From G963667855 sp963667855 (GTDB taxonomy: Bacteria; Planctomycetota; Phycisphaerae; UBA1845): a stretch of 64,000 nucleotides of DNA. The DNA is taken from assembly GCA_963667855.2 (NCBI GenBank), contig CAXXKI010000016.1:36825-100824 (forward strand), given 5' to 3'. The notes under the pieces are model-generated. The model was given only the letters and a program-made list of their open reading frames with translations. It had not been told where the DNA came from and made no database searches. How positions within the stretch are numbered: position 1 is the first letter of the stretch; every line of letters starts with the position of its first letter. Below, in pieces: positions 27,676 to 36,873 of this stretch. The position numbers were made by a program, and so were the translations under genes.

Positions 27676-28398
27676 TTATTCCCCAAGAGCGTTGGTTATG
27701 CCGTCAGCAATAGCGCTAGATACCTTGGTTTGATACGAAGCGGTGGCGAGTTTTTTTGCTTCCGCCAGATTGCTTAAAAAACCGCATTCAATAAGTACAG
27801 CTGGTCGAGAGTGACCGATCAGAACCCGGAATCCCGCTCGATCGATGCCGCGGCATTTTATTCCCGCCTGTTTTAGCGAAGAGACTATACTTTGTGCGAC
27901 TTTCTGGCTCTGTCGCGACGCGTTGCGGGCGATGTATACCGTGCTTCCATCCGCTGCTGAGTTTTGAGATGCGTCGGAATGGATGGAAACGAACAGATCG
28001 GCCCGGGCGCGATCGGCAGTTGCAGCGCGGGCGTTAAGGGAGATGAATCGGTCGGAAGTACGTGTGGAAATAACGTTTGCACCACGTTCTTTCAAAATAC
28101 TGGCGAGCCTCGTGGCGATTTTCAGGTTGACCATTTTTTCTGGTAGCGGACCTTTGCCGGGCGCGCCGGGATCTTTTCCTCCATGTCCCGGGTCAATAAT
28201 TATCGTTGATTTCGCCAGGGAGTGCGCAGTTTTAACCGGCGTTTCAGGTTTGGGGAGAGGGGTTGGTTTACGTTTGACCGATTGGGCTTGAGCTCGCGTA
28301 TCGAATATTGGGGAAGGAACGGTGGTAATAGTGCGGTGGGGTTGACCACAGCCAACCAGGGTAAGCATGACGGTTAAAACGATAGAAATTCTCAGCAT
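27676..28398 (-). CDS. N-acetylmuramoyl-L-alanine amidase, lipoprotein
   Basis: Cleaves the bond between muramic acid and the stem peptide of peptidoglycan. 240 residues. The N-terminal lipobox LTLVGC anchors it to a membrane. A Pro/Lys-rich linker leads to an Amidase_3 domain with all zinc and catalytic residues: His in IIIDPGHGGKDPGA, Glu in LPEKMVNLKIA, His in VSIHSDAS and the catalytic Glu in VLIECGFLSN. Some planctomycetes were long thought to lack peptidoglycan, so a complete amidase supports a peptidoglycan wall here. It shares its strand with the small membrane protein at 28477. Confidence 0.92.
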   Translation of the reverse strand: MLRISIVLTVMLTLVGCGQPHRTITTVPSPIFDTRAQAQSVKRKPTPLPKPETPVKTAHSLAKSTIIIDPGHGGKDPGAPGKGPLPEKMVNLKIATRLASILKERGANVISTRTSDRFISLNARAATADRARADLFVSIHSDASQNSAADGSTVYIARNASRQSQKVAQSIVSSLKQAGIKCRGIDRAGFRVLIGHSRPAVLIECGFLSNLAEAKKLATASYQTKVSSAIADGITNALGE

Positions 28399-28476
28399 GG
28401 CTAGTTCCAGAATATTCGAGCTTTTTTACAAAACCTGAGATTCGATTCCTAAACAGGTTTTGAACCACAACATACG

Positions 28477-28809
28477 CTATTCGTCCTGCGAACCGTCTCG
28501 TCTCGCGCGTTTCATTTTCTGAGTGATACTGTCTAAAGTCTCTTGAGCTTCCACCGCTTTCGCCTTCTCGTCTCTAAAAGCAAAGTAAAAGCCTAAAAGA
28601 ACCATTGCTACTCCTCCAGCTATCAGCAACGCTCCCAGACTGCCGCCGGCAAACAACTGATACAGACCATAGAAAAAGCAGCTAGTACCAGTCAGTGGGA
28701 AGAAAACCTTAGCTGGAAGAAAAAAAATCGAGACTATAAGGGCTGACGCGGCTAAAACCTTTCCACGCTCCAAACTGACATTCGAGATTAAACTGAGTAG
28801 AAGCTCCAT
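28477..28809 (-). CDS. Small membrane protein of unknown function
   Basis: 110 residues with three hydrophobic segments (VLAASALIVSIFFLP, CFFYGLYQLF and ALLIAGGVAMVLLGFYFAF) and a charged C-terminal helix (KAVEAQETLDSITQKMKRAR). No family is recognised. It lies 78 bases upstream of the amidase on the same strand and may share its transcript. Confidence 0.5.
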   Translation of the reverse strand: MELLLSLISNVSLERGKVLAASALIVSIFFLPAKVFFPLTGTSCFFYGLYQLFAGGSLGALLIAGGVAMVLLGFYFAFRDEKAKAVEAQETLDSITQKMKRARRDGSQDE

Positions 28810-28946
28810 CGATATTTCTCAATAATCAGGTCCCCAATTCGCTTACCGTTACCTGCATCATGTACTCTGAGTCGAGAAAGAGCAAGAGTTTGATACTTCG
28901 TAATCGTTTTTGAGTTACCAAAGCCAGCCAACAAGCCAGTGAAAAA

Positions 28947-29036
28947 CCTTGCCGGATCGATTGCGTGAGGCGAGAATGAGGGCTGCGGCTGTGGTTTCTT
29001 CAAAGGAAGCGGGTAAGTGCTGATCGGGCAAGGCGG
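28947..29036 (+). promoter_or_regulatory. Possible structured leader of the permease gene
   Basis: CCTTGCC at 28947-28953 pairs with GGCAAGG at 29027-29033; GATC at 28955-28958 and 29022-29025 extends the stem past one mismatch. An inner hairpin GTTTCT/GGAAGC (28994-29010, with G-U pairs) lies between. The ribosome-binding region AAGGCGG just before ATG 29044 is partly inside the closing stem, which would allow translational control. It does not match a riboswitch class I know. Confidence 0.35.
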
Positions 29037-29043
29037 AACTAAA

Positions 29044-30657
29044 ATGAAGTATTTCGTTAAACGAGATCTGGATGGTTTCTTTGGCCTATTCGTCGACAAC
29101 ATGGTGCAGCTTCTGCTGATAGTTGCCTTATGCACCAACTTGTGCGGCATGAGTGGGGACCAGGCCTACCTGATTTACTCTCGAATCCTGCCTGGTGCCG
29201 CCGTTTCTCTCTTGCTTGGAAATCTTTTTTACGCCTGGCAGGCTCGGCGACTTGCTCGAAAGATGGGGCGCGATGACATCACAGCATTACCCTATGGAAT
29301 AAATACTGTCTCGCTGCTGGTTTACGTGTTTTTTGTAATGGTTCCCGCATACAACCGAACGGGCAGTGCGGAACTGGCCTGGAAGATGGGGTTGCTGGCC
29401 TGCATGGGCAGCGGGATGATTGAATTCGCCGGTTCTTTCGTGGCCGAGTGGGTACGGAGAAATACACCTCGAGCGGCTCTTCTTTCGACACTGGCCGGTA
29501 TCGCCATCGGCTTTATCTCCATGACGTTCGCCTTACAGATTTGGGTAAAACCTCTCGTGGCCATGGTACCACTGGCAATCATAATGGTCACCATGTTCAG
29601 TGGTTTTCGCTTTCCATTGGGATTCCCCGGCGGCTTGGTTGCAATTGTCGTGGGAACGGTGCTAGCCTGGACTTTGCCCGCTGACTGGTCAGGAGTATCG
29701 ATGGGAGAAATCCAGCCGATAGCCGGGTGGGCTTTCCCATCATGGGCCGGTAGTGAATTACTCAGCGCATTTCAACTACCGGCGGCAGACTGGCTCGGTT
29801 TGCTGGCGGTCATTGTGCCAATGGGGTTATTCAACGTGATGGGCAGTTTGCAGAATATAGAATCTGCAGAGGCTGCCGGTGATTCTTTTGATACTCGGTC
29901 ATCGCTGGCGGTTAATGGTGTTGGCACGGTGGTCGGTTCACTTTTCGGCAGTTGTTTTCCCACTACCATTTACATTGGACATCCCGGCTGGAAAGCGCTC
30001 GGTGCTCGGGCTGGCTATTCCAGTCTGAATGGGCTGGTGATCACGATCATATGTTTCGCCGGCGCGGTTGGTTCAGTGGCAACGCTGGTTCCTATGGAGG
30101 CTGGGGTCCCGATTGTTCTCTGGATAGGGGTGATGATTACCGCCCAGGCTTTTCAGGCTACTCCGGCAAAACACGCTCCGGCCGTTGCTCTTGGACTTTT
30201 CCCTGCTATCGCCGCGTGGGGGGCTACCGTGGTGATGGGGGCTTTTATGGCTGCTGGTGGAACAACCATGCAGGATCTTTTAGTGAATAACACTAATTCG
30301 GAAGTCAGTGGGTTTCTTATCAAGGGGATGATTATTCTTGAACGCGGGTACATCTTTACATGTATGATCGTGGCTGCAATCGCCGCTCATCTCGTAGACC
30401 GAAGGTTTTTCAGTGCGGCTATCTGGTCGGTGGTCGGTGCGGCCATGACCGCAATCGGCTTGATGCATTCGTTCCAGTTAACTGGGAATACCACAGATTA
30501 TCTACTGGTTACTACGCGGGTTGTAGAAGCTCCGGTCTTTGATCGAGCATATGGTTTGTGTGTGAGCTATCTGTTGGCCGGAGCAGTGCTTGCACTACTG
30601 GGAATGAGGGCTAAATACGCAAAGAATCCGTTCGACGATATAGGACATGCTATGTAA
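29044..30657 (+). CDS. NCS2-family (AzgA/xanthine-uracil type) nucleobase permease
   Basis: 537 residues, about 13 hydrophobic segments. ALPYGINTVSLLVYVF near residue 90, GSLQNIESAEAAGDSFDTR near residue 280, and GSCFPTTIYIGHPGWKALG near residue 305 match the conserved helices of AzgA-like members of the NCS2 transporters. These take up purines or uracil by proton symport (family knowledge). The exact substrate is not given by sequence. ATG 29044 (MKYFVKRDLDGFF) is preferred over an upstream TTG at 29017 because GGCGG lies close before it. It stands alone, with a possible structured leader in front. Confidence 0.78.
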   Translation: MKYFVKRDLDGFFGLFVDNMVQLLLIVALCTNLCGMSGDQAYLIYSRILPGAAVSLLLGNLFYAWQARRLARKMGRDDITALPYGINTVSLLVYVFFVMVPAYNRTGSAELAWKMGLLACMGSGMIEFAGSFVAEWVRRNTPRAALLSTLAGIAIGFISMTFALQIWVKPLVAMVPLAIIMVTMFSGFRFPLGFPGGLVAIVVGTVLAWTLPADWSGVSMGEIQPIAGWAFPSWAGSELLSAFQLPAADWLGLLAVIVPMGLFNVMGSLQNIESAEAAGDSFDTRSSLAVNGVGTVVGSLFGSCFPTTIYIGHPGWKALGARAGYSSLNGLVITIICFAGAVGSVATLVPMEAGVPIVLWIGVMITAQAFQATPAKHAPAVALGLFPAIAAWGATVVMGAFMAAGGTTMQDLLVNNTNSEVSGFLIKGMIILERGYIFTCMIVAAIAAHLVDRRFFSAAIWSVVGAAMTAIGLMHSFQLTGNTTDYLLVTTRVVEAPVFDRAYGLCVSYLLAGAVLALLGMRAKYAKNPFDDIGHAM

Positions 30658-30765
30658 GTGCCGCTTTAATTTTTGGGATTCTTTGCTATTTTCGGACTTT
30701 TTGTATGTTGACTGACATTTTGGGCGAAAAATAATTCTAACAACTCGGAGTGGAACTCGCCTTGG

Positions 30766-30777
30766 TATAGGCCTATA
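30766..30777. promoter_or_regulatory. Palindrome TATAGGCCTATA in the gap before the sigma factor gene
   Basis: A perfect 12-base palindrome in the 291-base AT-rich gap 30658-30948. It could be an operator for the sigma factor gene; no other copy was noticed. Otherwise the gap holds no gene. Confidence 0.25.
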
Positions 30778-30948
30778 AATCAAGCGAGTGCAATAAAGCC
30801 GCCCAGAGTTTGTTCGTCATGGACGTCAAAGGTTTGGTTGCTGAAGGGATTAACGGCATAAAAAACGCGAAATAATCCCTTTTAAAACTCGGCATTAAGT
30901 ACTAAAATAATACGTAGTTGATGTCGATATCTGTTTTAGAGGCAAAGA

Positions 30949-32622
30949 ATGATGCCTAAATACGCGAGCAAGGACATTGCGGAGTTAGCCCACCAGCTAC
31001 AGCTCTCCCCGACGCACAAGCGTTTGTCGCAAATCAAGGGGATAGAGTCTCTGCTTGCCATTATCGAGCCTCAAAGATCCTATCCATACGACCTCGTCTG
31101 TTTTTCGATTACCCAGTATCGCAATCGCCGTGAATTGAAGAAACCGGCTATTGAGGGTGAAAAGCTGTTTGGCGATCTGGTTAACCTTGCCGAACAGATT
31201 ACCCGGAAAACCACTATCGGTGTTGGGGATCTGAACGAGCCATACCGCACGTATGAAGAGTTGGCCTCTGACCTGCAGGTAAGCACCAAGACCATCCGTC
31301 GTTGGAGGCGCCGCGGGCTGATGGGGTTCAGGGTCAACGGCGATGACGGAGTTGGCCGCCTTGTTTACCTTAAATCCACGATAGACCGATTTGTTGAGCA
31401 GAACAAAAACCTGGTCGAACGTGGAGCTGCGTTCAAACAGCTCACTGACAAGGAAAAGGATGCGATCGTCGAAAGCGCCAGACAGCTGCTGGGGCATCGG
31501 CGAATGAAAATGCACGTAATCGCCCGGAAAATAGCGGCTCAAACAGGTCGGGCGGTAGAAACGATTCGATACACTCTCCGCCGTTACGATCAGGCTAATC
31601 CGGAAAGAGCCCTGTTCGCGGAAGGTGGAGTGCCCGCTGCTCCCGCCGCTCACCGGCAGATATGGGAGGCATTCCAGGGTGGCGATTCGTTAGAGACCAT
31701 TTCGGTCGGGTTCGAAATGACTTCCGCCGAGGTCAAACGCGTTATCAGGGAAATGTCCATAAGGTGCATGAAGGCTGAACCGGTTGCCTATGTGCATAAT
31801 GAGCTTTTTGATTTGCCCGATGCCGATGCGTTGATTCTGGATATTCCGCGTCCAGCCGCTGATTCGAAACCCCCAAAAGTGGCTATTCCCAAGGATCTGC
31901 CGGCTTACCTGCGAAGTTTGTATGAGACTCCGCTGATGAACGCCGACCAGGAGGTTGATGCTTTCCGGCGTTATAACTACCTCAAGTATAAAGCCGCGGC
32001 CATGGTCAAGGCTCTGGACGTATGCGGGATAACCCAATCACAACTGGATGAGGTGGCCAGGCTCGCCACTGCTTACGAGAGCATTCGCCAGGAAATCGTC
32101 AAAGCAAACCTGAGGCTGGTGGTCAGTATCGCCAAACGTCACGTAGGGTGGTCTCCTCGCTTTTTTGAAATTATTTCCGACGGCAACATGTCCCTTTTGC
32201 GGGCAATCGAGAAATTCGACTATGCTCGGGGATTCAAATTCAGTACCTACGCATCGTGGGCAATAATGAAAAACTTCGCCCGTACGATCCCGGAACAGCA
32301 TTATCACGGAAACCGTTTCGTCACCGGGCAGGACGAGTTGCTTGATTCAACAGCCGATCATCGTGACGCCGAAACTTCTAGCATGGATAAAAAAGCCCTG
32401 GTCGATGCTTTACGAGAAGGCATGGAGGGGCTGAACGAGCGGGAGAAGGAGATCGTGACCTCCCACTTTGGCTTATTCGGCGCCGAAGAATCATCCACGC
32501 TTGAGGATCTGGGAAAGCGATTTGGAGTAACCAAAGAGCGTGTCCGCCAGATTGAGCGAAGAGCCATCAGTAAAATCAAAAGTGCCTTGTCCCCGGCAGT
32601 GGCCGACCTTCTTTCCGATTAG
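30949..32622 (+). CDS. Sigma-70 family RNA polymerase sigma factor with long HTH-bearing N-terminus
   Basis: 557 residues. The C-terminal 240 are a sigma factor: region 1.2-like DLPAYLRSLYETPLM (317-331), region 2 with ANLRLVVSIAKRHVGW and FKFSTYASWAIM (386-440), and region 4 with LNEREKEIV and the HTH LGKRFGVTKERVRQIERRA (495-540). Only about 40 residues separate regions 2 and 4, so region 3 appears to be missing. The N-terminal 310 residues hold HTH-like segments: YEELASDLQVSTKTIRRWRR (102-121, MerR/excisionase-like), VIARKIAAQTGRAVETIRY (190-208) and a weaker one near 248-270. Such extended factors are a planctomycete feature. The promoters it serves are unknown. Confidence 0.85.
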   Translation: MMPKYASKDIAELAHQLQLSPTHKRLSQIKGIESLLAIIEPQRSYPYDLVCFSITQYRNRRELKKPAIEGEKLFGDLVNLAEQITRKTTIGVGDLNEPYRTYEELASDLQVSTKTIRRWRRRGLMGFRVNGDDGVGRLVYLKSTIDRFVEQNKNLVERGAAFKQLTDKEKDAIVESARQLLGHRRMKMHVIARKIAAQTGRAVETIRYTLRRYDQANPERALFAEGGVPAAPAAHRQIWEAFQGGDSLETISVGFEMTSAEVKRVIREMSIRCMKAEPVAYVHNELFDLPDADALILDIPRPAADSKPPKVAIPKDLPAYLRSLYETPLMNADQEVDAFRRYNYLKYKAAAMVKALDVCGITQSQLDEVARLATAYESIRQEIVKANLRLVVSIAKRHVGWSPRFFEIISDGNMSLLRAIEKFDYARGFKFSTYASWAIMKNFARTIPEQHYHGNRFVTGQDELLDSTADHRDAETSSMDKKALVDALREGMEGLNEREKEIVTSHFGLFGAEESSTLEDLGKRFGVTKERVRQIERRAISKIKSALSPAVADLLSD

Positions 32623-32854
32623 TTCAACCTGACAATAACATACACTCTTAAGTGGTTTGTTCCGGTTACTGGTAGACCGGTTCAGTAAACTTGTATTCGC
32701 GTAATTAAGGATATTATCAGACGTTATTGCCAAGACATCTCGTTTGAGCGGGATGTCGGCGTGGTGTCTAAACCTGAGTGCTGATGGTGCCGATGAGAAA
32801 GTGGATTAGGTAGTCACTAGCTGTCTTTTTTAAACGGCGAACTACGAGGTTTTT

Positions 32855-33733
32855 ATGGACCTACAGACGGCAGATACCCAGGCGATAGTTAACAAGGCAT
32901 TGGCCGCCATTGGCGAAATAGCAACTTTGCCCGAAGTGACGGTCAAGATTATTGAAGTTGTAGAAGACCCCAAGGGTACGGCCAGAGACCTTCATGAGGT
33001 TATCAAAAGAGATCCTGCGCTGTCAGCCAAGGTCTTGAAAGTGGTTAACTCCGCCTTCTACGGTTTACCGGGTCAGGTAGCCAGCGTTGATCGGGCAATA
33101 GTGTTGCTGGGATTGTCTGCGGTAAAGAATATCGCCATTGCCGCTTCCATATCGCGGATGTTCAAAGGAGCCAAGGCCACCGATGCTTTCGATGCGAAAG
33201 CGCTATGGCGTCATAGTCTGGCAGTGGGAGTTGCGGCAAAGATGATATCCACGGCCGCTGGTGATGTCGCCGGTCAGGATGAAATGTTCCTTGCCGGATT
33301 GATTCATGATTTAGGGCTGTTGATGGAAAGACAGGCTTTTCCCGATGAGCTCAATACGATTGTCTCCAAGGTGTCTGCGGGGGAAGGTACTTTCCTGGAA
33401 ATGGAACGGGCGGTTCTCGGGGCGACGCATCAGGACTTCGGTGATGGATTGACCACCAAGTGGAAATTCCCCAGGCACCTGCGTGCGGCGGTAGGTTTCC
33501 ACCATAATCCGGAAGAACTCTCTGACGAACTCAAACGCGTGGGAAGTATCATTCATTGCGCTGATATTCTATGCGCCCAGGAAGAAATAGGTTTTTCCAT
33601 GGCTGCTCAGGCGGAGGAATTTACGGAAGAGCTTCTGGAGCGTGTAGGAATTACCGTTGAACAGCTCGTCGAGGTCCGCGACAACATGGGACCGGAACTC
33701 GAAGACGCGGAAGCCACTCTCGGCAACGTCTAA
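32855..33733 (+). CDS. HDOD domain signalling protein
   Basis: 292 residues, nearly all one HDOD domain (residues 15-215): LPEVTVKIIEVVEDPKGTA, LSAKVLKVVNSAFYGLPGQV, AIVLLGLSAVKNIAIA and FLAGLIHDLGLLMER. HDOD domains resemble HD phosphohydrolases but usually lack their full metal-binding set; they act in signalling and stress regulation (family knowledge). The C-terminal 70 residues are acidic and helical. ATG 32855 is preceded by GAGG. It follows the sigma factor by 232 bases and is closed by a terminator. Confidence 0.88.
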   Translation: MDLQTADTQAIVNKALAAIGEIATLPEVTVKIIEVVEDPKGTARDLHEVIKRDPALSAKVLKVVNSAFYGLPGQVASVDRAIVLLGLSAVKNIAIAASISRMFKGAKATDAFDAKALWRHSLAVGVAAKMISTAAGDVAGQDEMFLAGLIHDLGLLMERQAFPDELNTIVSKVSAGEGTFLEMERAVLGATHQDFGDGLTTKWKFPRHLRAAVGFHHNPEELSDELKRVGSIIHCADILCAQEEIGFSMAAQAEEFTEELLERVGITVEQLVEVRDNMGPELEDAEATLGNV

Positions 33734-33755
33734 TACCTGAAAACAAAACAATAAG

Positions 33756-33791
33756 ACACTCATTCCGGGAATTACCGGGATGGGTGTTTTT
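33756..33791. terminator. Rho-independent terminator
   Basis: ACACTCATTCCGG and CCGGGATGGGTGT pair, using G-U pairs in RNA, around GAATTA and run into five T. It lies between the convergent HDOD gene and ABC permease gene. Confidence 0.75.
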
Positions 33792-33821
33792 CTATTGATA
33801 TTCCAATGAATTTCGTTTTGG

Positions 33822-34871
33822 TCAGTTTCTGTTCGTACATAGCAACGCTAAAAACACCGGCGTACCCAGAATTGCGGTCATTACGCCTATGGGCAAACGG
33901 GCGGCGGTGGTTTCCGTTCCACTGAGATCTGCGTACCAGCCGGGAACCAGCGTCGTAAGAAAATCGCAACCGATGAGAAAAGACGCACCAAGCAGGGCGG
34001 ATGCGGGTAACAGGATCCGGTGGTCTCCGCCAACCAGTAACCGCACTATATGCGGAATGATCAAGCCGACAAAGCCGATGGGACCGCACATTGACACAAC
34101 GCCCGCCACTCCCAGTGATCCTCCGATTATCCCCACCAATTCCGTGCGTAGAACATTTACGCCTCTCGTGGTTGCTATATCCTCTCCCAGGGCGAACTGG
34201 TTCAGCGATCGAGCGAGTAAAAACAGGACTATCCAGGAGGGGATGGCCAGGGGCAATAATGCCGCTATTTCCAATCCGCCATGGGTGTCCAGGCTGCCCA
34301 TTAACCAGCGAACGGTTGAATGAGTCTCGGTTACGCTGGCCAGTGAGGTTATGAACATCATCATTCCGGAACAGAAAAAGCCAATCGTTATTCCCGCTAA
34401 AAGCAGCGTGTTGCCGGAAACTCCGGCACTGCTTCGGGACAGAATCAGAATCAACAGCAAAACGGCCAGCGCTCCGCCGAACGCACTTAAAGACACAGTG
34501 GAAATTCCCCATATCGCGGAAACCCAGTGTAATTTGTACGCGATTAAAGCCCCTAAAGACGCTCCGCTGGCTATTCCCACCGTGTAAGGGGTCGCCAGTG
34601 GATTGCGAAAGAGACTCTGGAATACCGCACCGCACAGGGCCAATGTGAATCCCGCTATTAATGCCTTGATTGCCCGCGGGAATCTAAGAGTCCACGCTAC
34701 TCCATACGCGATTGAGTCGTGATTGTCTGCGAGAAGGCTGTTCCATCCCTGCGCCACGCCCACGTCTATACCTCGCGAACCGATCCCCGGAGCAATTGCC
34801 AGAAATATCAATAGCAGGAAAGCAAACCCGGCGAGTTGCAGAAAGAAGCGTTTAGGCGTCAAGGGTCTCAT
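33822..34871 (-). CDS. BtuC/FecCD-type ABC transporter permease
   Basis: Integral membrane subunit of an importer for an iron-siderophore, heme or cobalamin. About 349 residues and ten helices: ALIAGFTLALCGAVFQSLFR, PLATPYTVGIASGASLGAL, and VSMCGPIGFVGLIIPHIVRL are the conserved FecCD segments. ATG 34871 is chosen because it overlaps the ATPase stop as ATGA; a longer start at 34925 would lie inside the ATPase gene. It is the last gene of the three-gene leftward operon. The substrate cannot be settled from sequence, and no cobalamin riboswitch was recognised upstream. Confidence 0.92.
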   Translation of the reverse strand: MRPLTPKRFFLQLAGFAFLLLIFLAIAPGIGSRGIDVGVAQGWNSLLADNHDSIAYGVAWTLRFPRAIKALIAGFTLALCGAVFQSLFRNPLATPYTVGIASGASLGALIAYKLHWVSAIWGISTVSLSAFGGALAVLLLILILSRSSAGVSGNTLLLAGITIGFFCSGMMMFITSLASVTETHSTVRWLMGSLDTHGGLEIAALLPLAIPSWIVLFLLARSLNQFALGEDIATTRGVNVLRTELVGIIGGSLGVAGVVSMCGPIGFVGLIIPHIVRLLVGGDHRILLPASALLGASFLIGCDFLTTLVPGWYADLSGTETTAARLPIGVMTAILGTPVFLALLCTNRN

Positions 34872-35698
34872 GATTGCCCGCCTCCTGAACAGTGAACTGG
34901 CTCTGCATGTTGGGCAATCAGCCACGGATGAGTGAATCCTTGTGGCGCAACTGAAATGAACCTGACTCCGTAAACAGGTTCGAGATGTTCGGCAACCAGG
35001 ACAGTTCCCGGGGCGCCTTGAGCTACTGCCCGTCCCGAATGCAGAACCGTTACCTGGTCGCTGAACTGGGTGGCCAGATTCAGGTCGTGCGTTACAACGA
35101 TGACCGACAGGCCCATTCGTTTTTGCAGCGATTTGATCAGTTCAAAAACTTCCAACTGGTGACGAAGGTCAAGACCGGAAGTTGGTTCGTCCAGAGCAAG
35201 TAATGTCGGTTTCTGGCAGAGAGCGGCGGCCAGGTGTATTCTTTGCGCTTCGCCCCCCGAAAGAGTATGCATTTGGCGACTTTCCAATTCCAGCGTGTCG
35301 GTCAGACGCATGGATTCGCGGGCGATTTCCAGATCGTCCGGCGACTCAAAGAGGCTGAACCCCCGGTAGGGATGTCTGCCCAGTCGTACTATTTCTCCTG
35401 CGGTTATTGATTTCGGCGTGATCGGTTTTTGAGGGAGAAAGGAAATTTCGCGAGCCCGGGCGTTGCTGCTCATTGCCGCAAGAACCTGCCCGTTAAACTC
35501 GATTTTTCCTCCCCATGGTTTTGCCAATCCGAGCAGCAGTCGAAGTAGTGTGCTTTTTCCCGCACCATTAGGCCCCACAATTGCGTGTATGCATCCTTTC
35601 TCCAGGTGAAAATCCAGCGGGCCCAGGAACGACACATTGGGAGTAAAACCGAAGGTGATTCCAGATGCCGAAAGGATGAATTTACTGCTTGTTGCCAC
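34868..35698 (-). CDS. BtuD/FecE-type ABC transporter ATP-binding protein
   Basis: 276 residues. Walker A GPNGAGKST (about residues 42-50), Q-loop region SFLPQKPITPKSIT, signature LSGGEAQR, Walker B LLALDEPTSGLD and the H-loop VVTHDLNLA are all intact, so it should hydrolyse ATP. It powers import through the adjacent permease. Its start overlaps the end of the binding-protein gene by 17 bases and its stop overlaps the permease start, showing tight coupling. Confidence 0.95.
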   Translation of the reverse strand: MATSSKFILSASGITFGFTPNVSFLGPLDFHLEKGCIHAIVGPNGAGKSTLLRLLLGLAKPWGGKIEFNGQVLAAMSSNARAREISFLPQKPITPKSITAGEIVRLGRHPYRGFSLFESPDDLEIARESMRLTDTLELESRQMHTLSGGEAQRIHLAAALCQKPTLLALDEPTSGLDLRHQLEVFELIKSLQKRMGLSVIVVTHDLNLATQFSDQVTVLHSGRAVAQGAPGTVLVAEHLEPVYGVRFISVAPQGFTHPWLIAQHAEPVHCSGGGQS

Positions 35699-36644
35699 GG
35701 TTACTTGTCTTTTGGAAAAAAATGTGGTGAAGTTTGTTGGCCAACAGGACTACTCGCGGTGATGGGATCAGCAGGTAGTCCTCGGTTAACACATGCACCT
35801 GGTTGCTGGTCGCTGCTTTTATCAATCCCAGGTCCTTCCACTGTTTTGTCAACTTATCTTTGAATTCCGGCGTATTTTCCTCTCCCGGCATCGCCTCGAT
35901 AATTATATCCGGCTGGCGAGCGATTATGTCTTCCAGTGAAACCTGGGGATATGCGATTTCCAGATCAGAAAAAACATTATTGCCTCCGGCGATTTCAATC
36001 ACAGAGTTCAGGAAAGAACCTTGGGCAACGGTAGTGATTCCGCTCAGCTTGTCCGGATTCCGGATAGTTAACAATACCGTGGGGCGGTTCGATTTCGGAA
36101 CGCTTTTGCGGATGCGCTCCAACTCCTTGTTCATGGACTGCGATAATTGTGTTGCTTTGGATTCCAGATCCAGGACTTCTCCCAACTCCTTTATGGTCAC
36201 AAAGAGGCTGGGCAGAGAGTCGGTCTTATCAAAATACAGAGGGATCGAATTTCGATCGCAAAGTTGTTCCAGATGAATATTCCGTCCTCGCAGGACGACC
36301 AGGTCCGGTTTCAGAGCCAGAATCTTCTCTAAATCGGGATCACGAATTCCTCCTACCCGGGGAAGTTCCAGTACTTGCGGAGGGAAGGTAGTATATTGCC
36401 CAATCCCAACCAGCCGTTTTTCAGCTCCCAGTTCGCAGATTATCTCGACATTGTTGGGAGCGGTGGCAATGATTCGCTGAGGTACCGGGTCTGAACTGGA
36501 TTTTGGTTCTGCCGATGAAATCGCCAGGGCGATAGTGGAAACCAGCGCAACTAATATCAGGTAACGATGTCCCAACTTGCTCACTCCAGCTAAGAGTTCT
36601 CGATACTTGCGAATAAGAGTCGCATTGTCCCCGGTTACCTCCAA
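35682..36644 (-). CDS. BtuF/FecB-type periplasmic substrate-binding protein
   Basis: 320 residues. A hydrophobic segment at residues 27-45 (HRYLILVALVSTIALAISSA) is the export signal. The mature part has the class III binding-protein pattern: PQRIIATAPNNVEIICELGA, VGGIRDPDLEKILALKPDLVV, a long linker helix, ITTVAQGSFLNSVIEIAGG and LEDIIARQPDIIIEA. TTG 36644 is the in-frame start, which leaves an unusually long region before the signal; an internal GTG or TTG nearer the hydrophobic stretch is possible. It delivers ligand to the permease. First gene of the operon, divergent from the cyclophilin gene. Confidence 0.88.
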   Translation of the reverse strand: MEVTGDNATLIRKYRELLAGVSKLGHRYLILVALVSTIALAISSAEPKSSSDPVPQRIIATAPNNVEIICELGAEKRLVGIGQYTTFPPQVLELPRVGGIRDPDLEKILALKPDLVVLRGRNIHLEQLCDRNSIPLYFDKTDSLPSLFVTIKELGEVLDLESKATQLSQSMNKELERIRKSVPKSNRPTVLLTIRNPDKLSGITTVAQGSFLNSVIEIAGGNNVFSDLEIAYPQVSLEDIIARQPDIIIEAMPGEENTPEFKDKLTKQWKDLGLIKAATSNQVHVLTEDYLLIPSPRVVLLANKLHHIFFQKTSNRGNKQ

Positions 36645-36873
36645 CGGTCAAGCTGATTTGTCAGACGCTTGGGGCACGATTAGGTCCTATGTTCGTGCAA
36701 CCTGAAACCGGCAGGCGAGTATAAACAATAACTCCGTTGTGTGCCTGGATTTAGGTGTGGACAACTGGAGCAAAGAGGGGAAAATGGATGACGTATGAAT
36801 AGTGGAAAGTAATCCACTGGTAAGCACAAACTTTAGGCTTAGGAGGTCTGTGCTCAATGCACAGGTGGGCTCC

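Noticed and set aside
28788..29150. 120-residue minus-strand frame before the NCS2 gene
   Set aside because: It overlaps the permease start and the small membrane gene, has no motif and reads like a shadow.
36645..36873. Cobalamin riboswitch upstream of the ABC importer
   Set aside because: Some GC-rich stems are present, but the conserved box sequences of the cobalamin class were not found on either strand.
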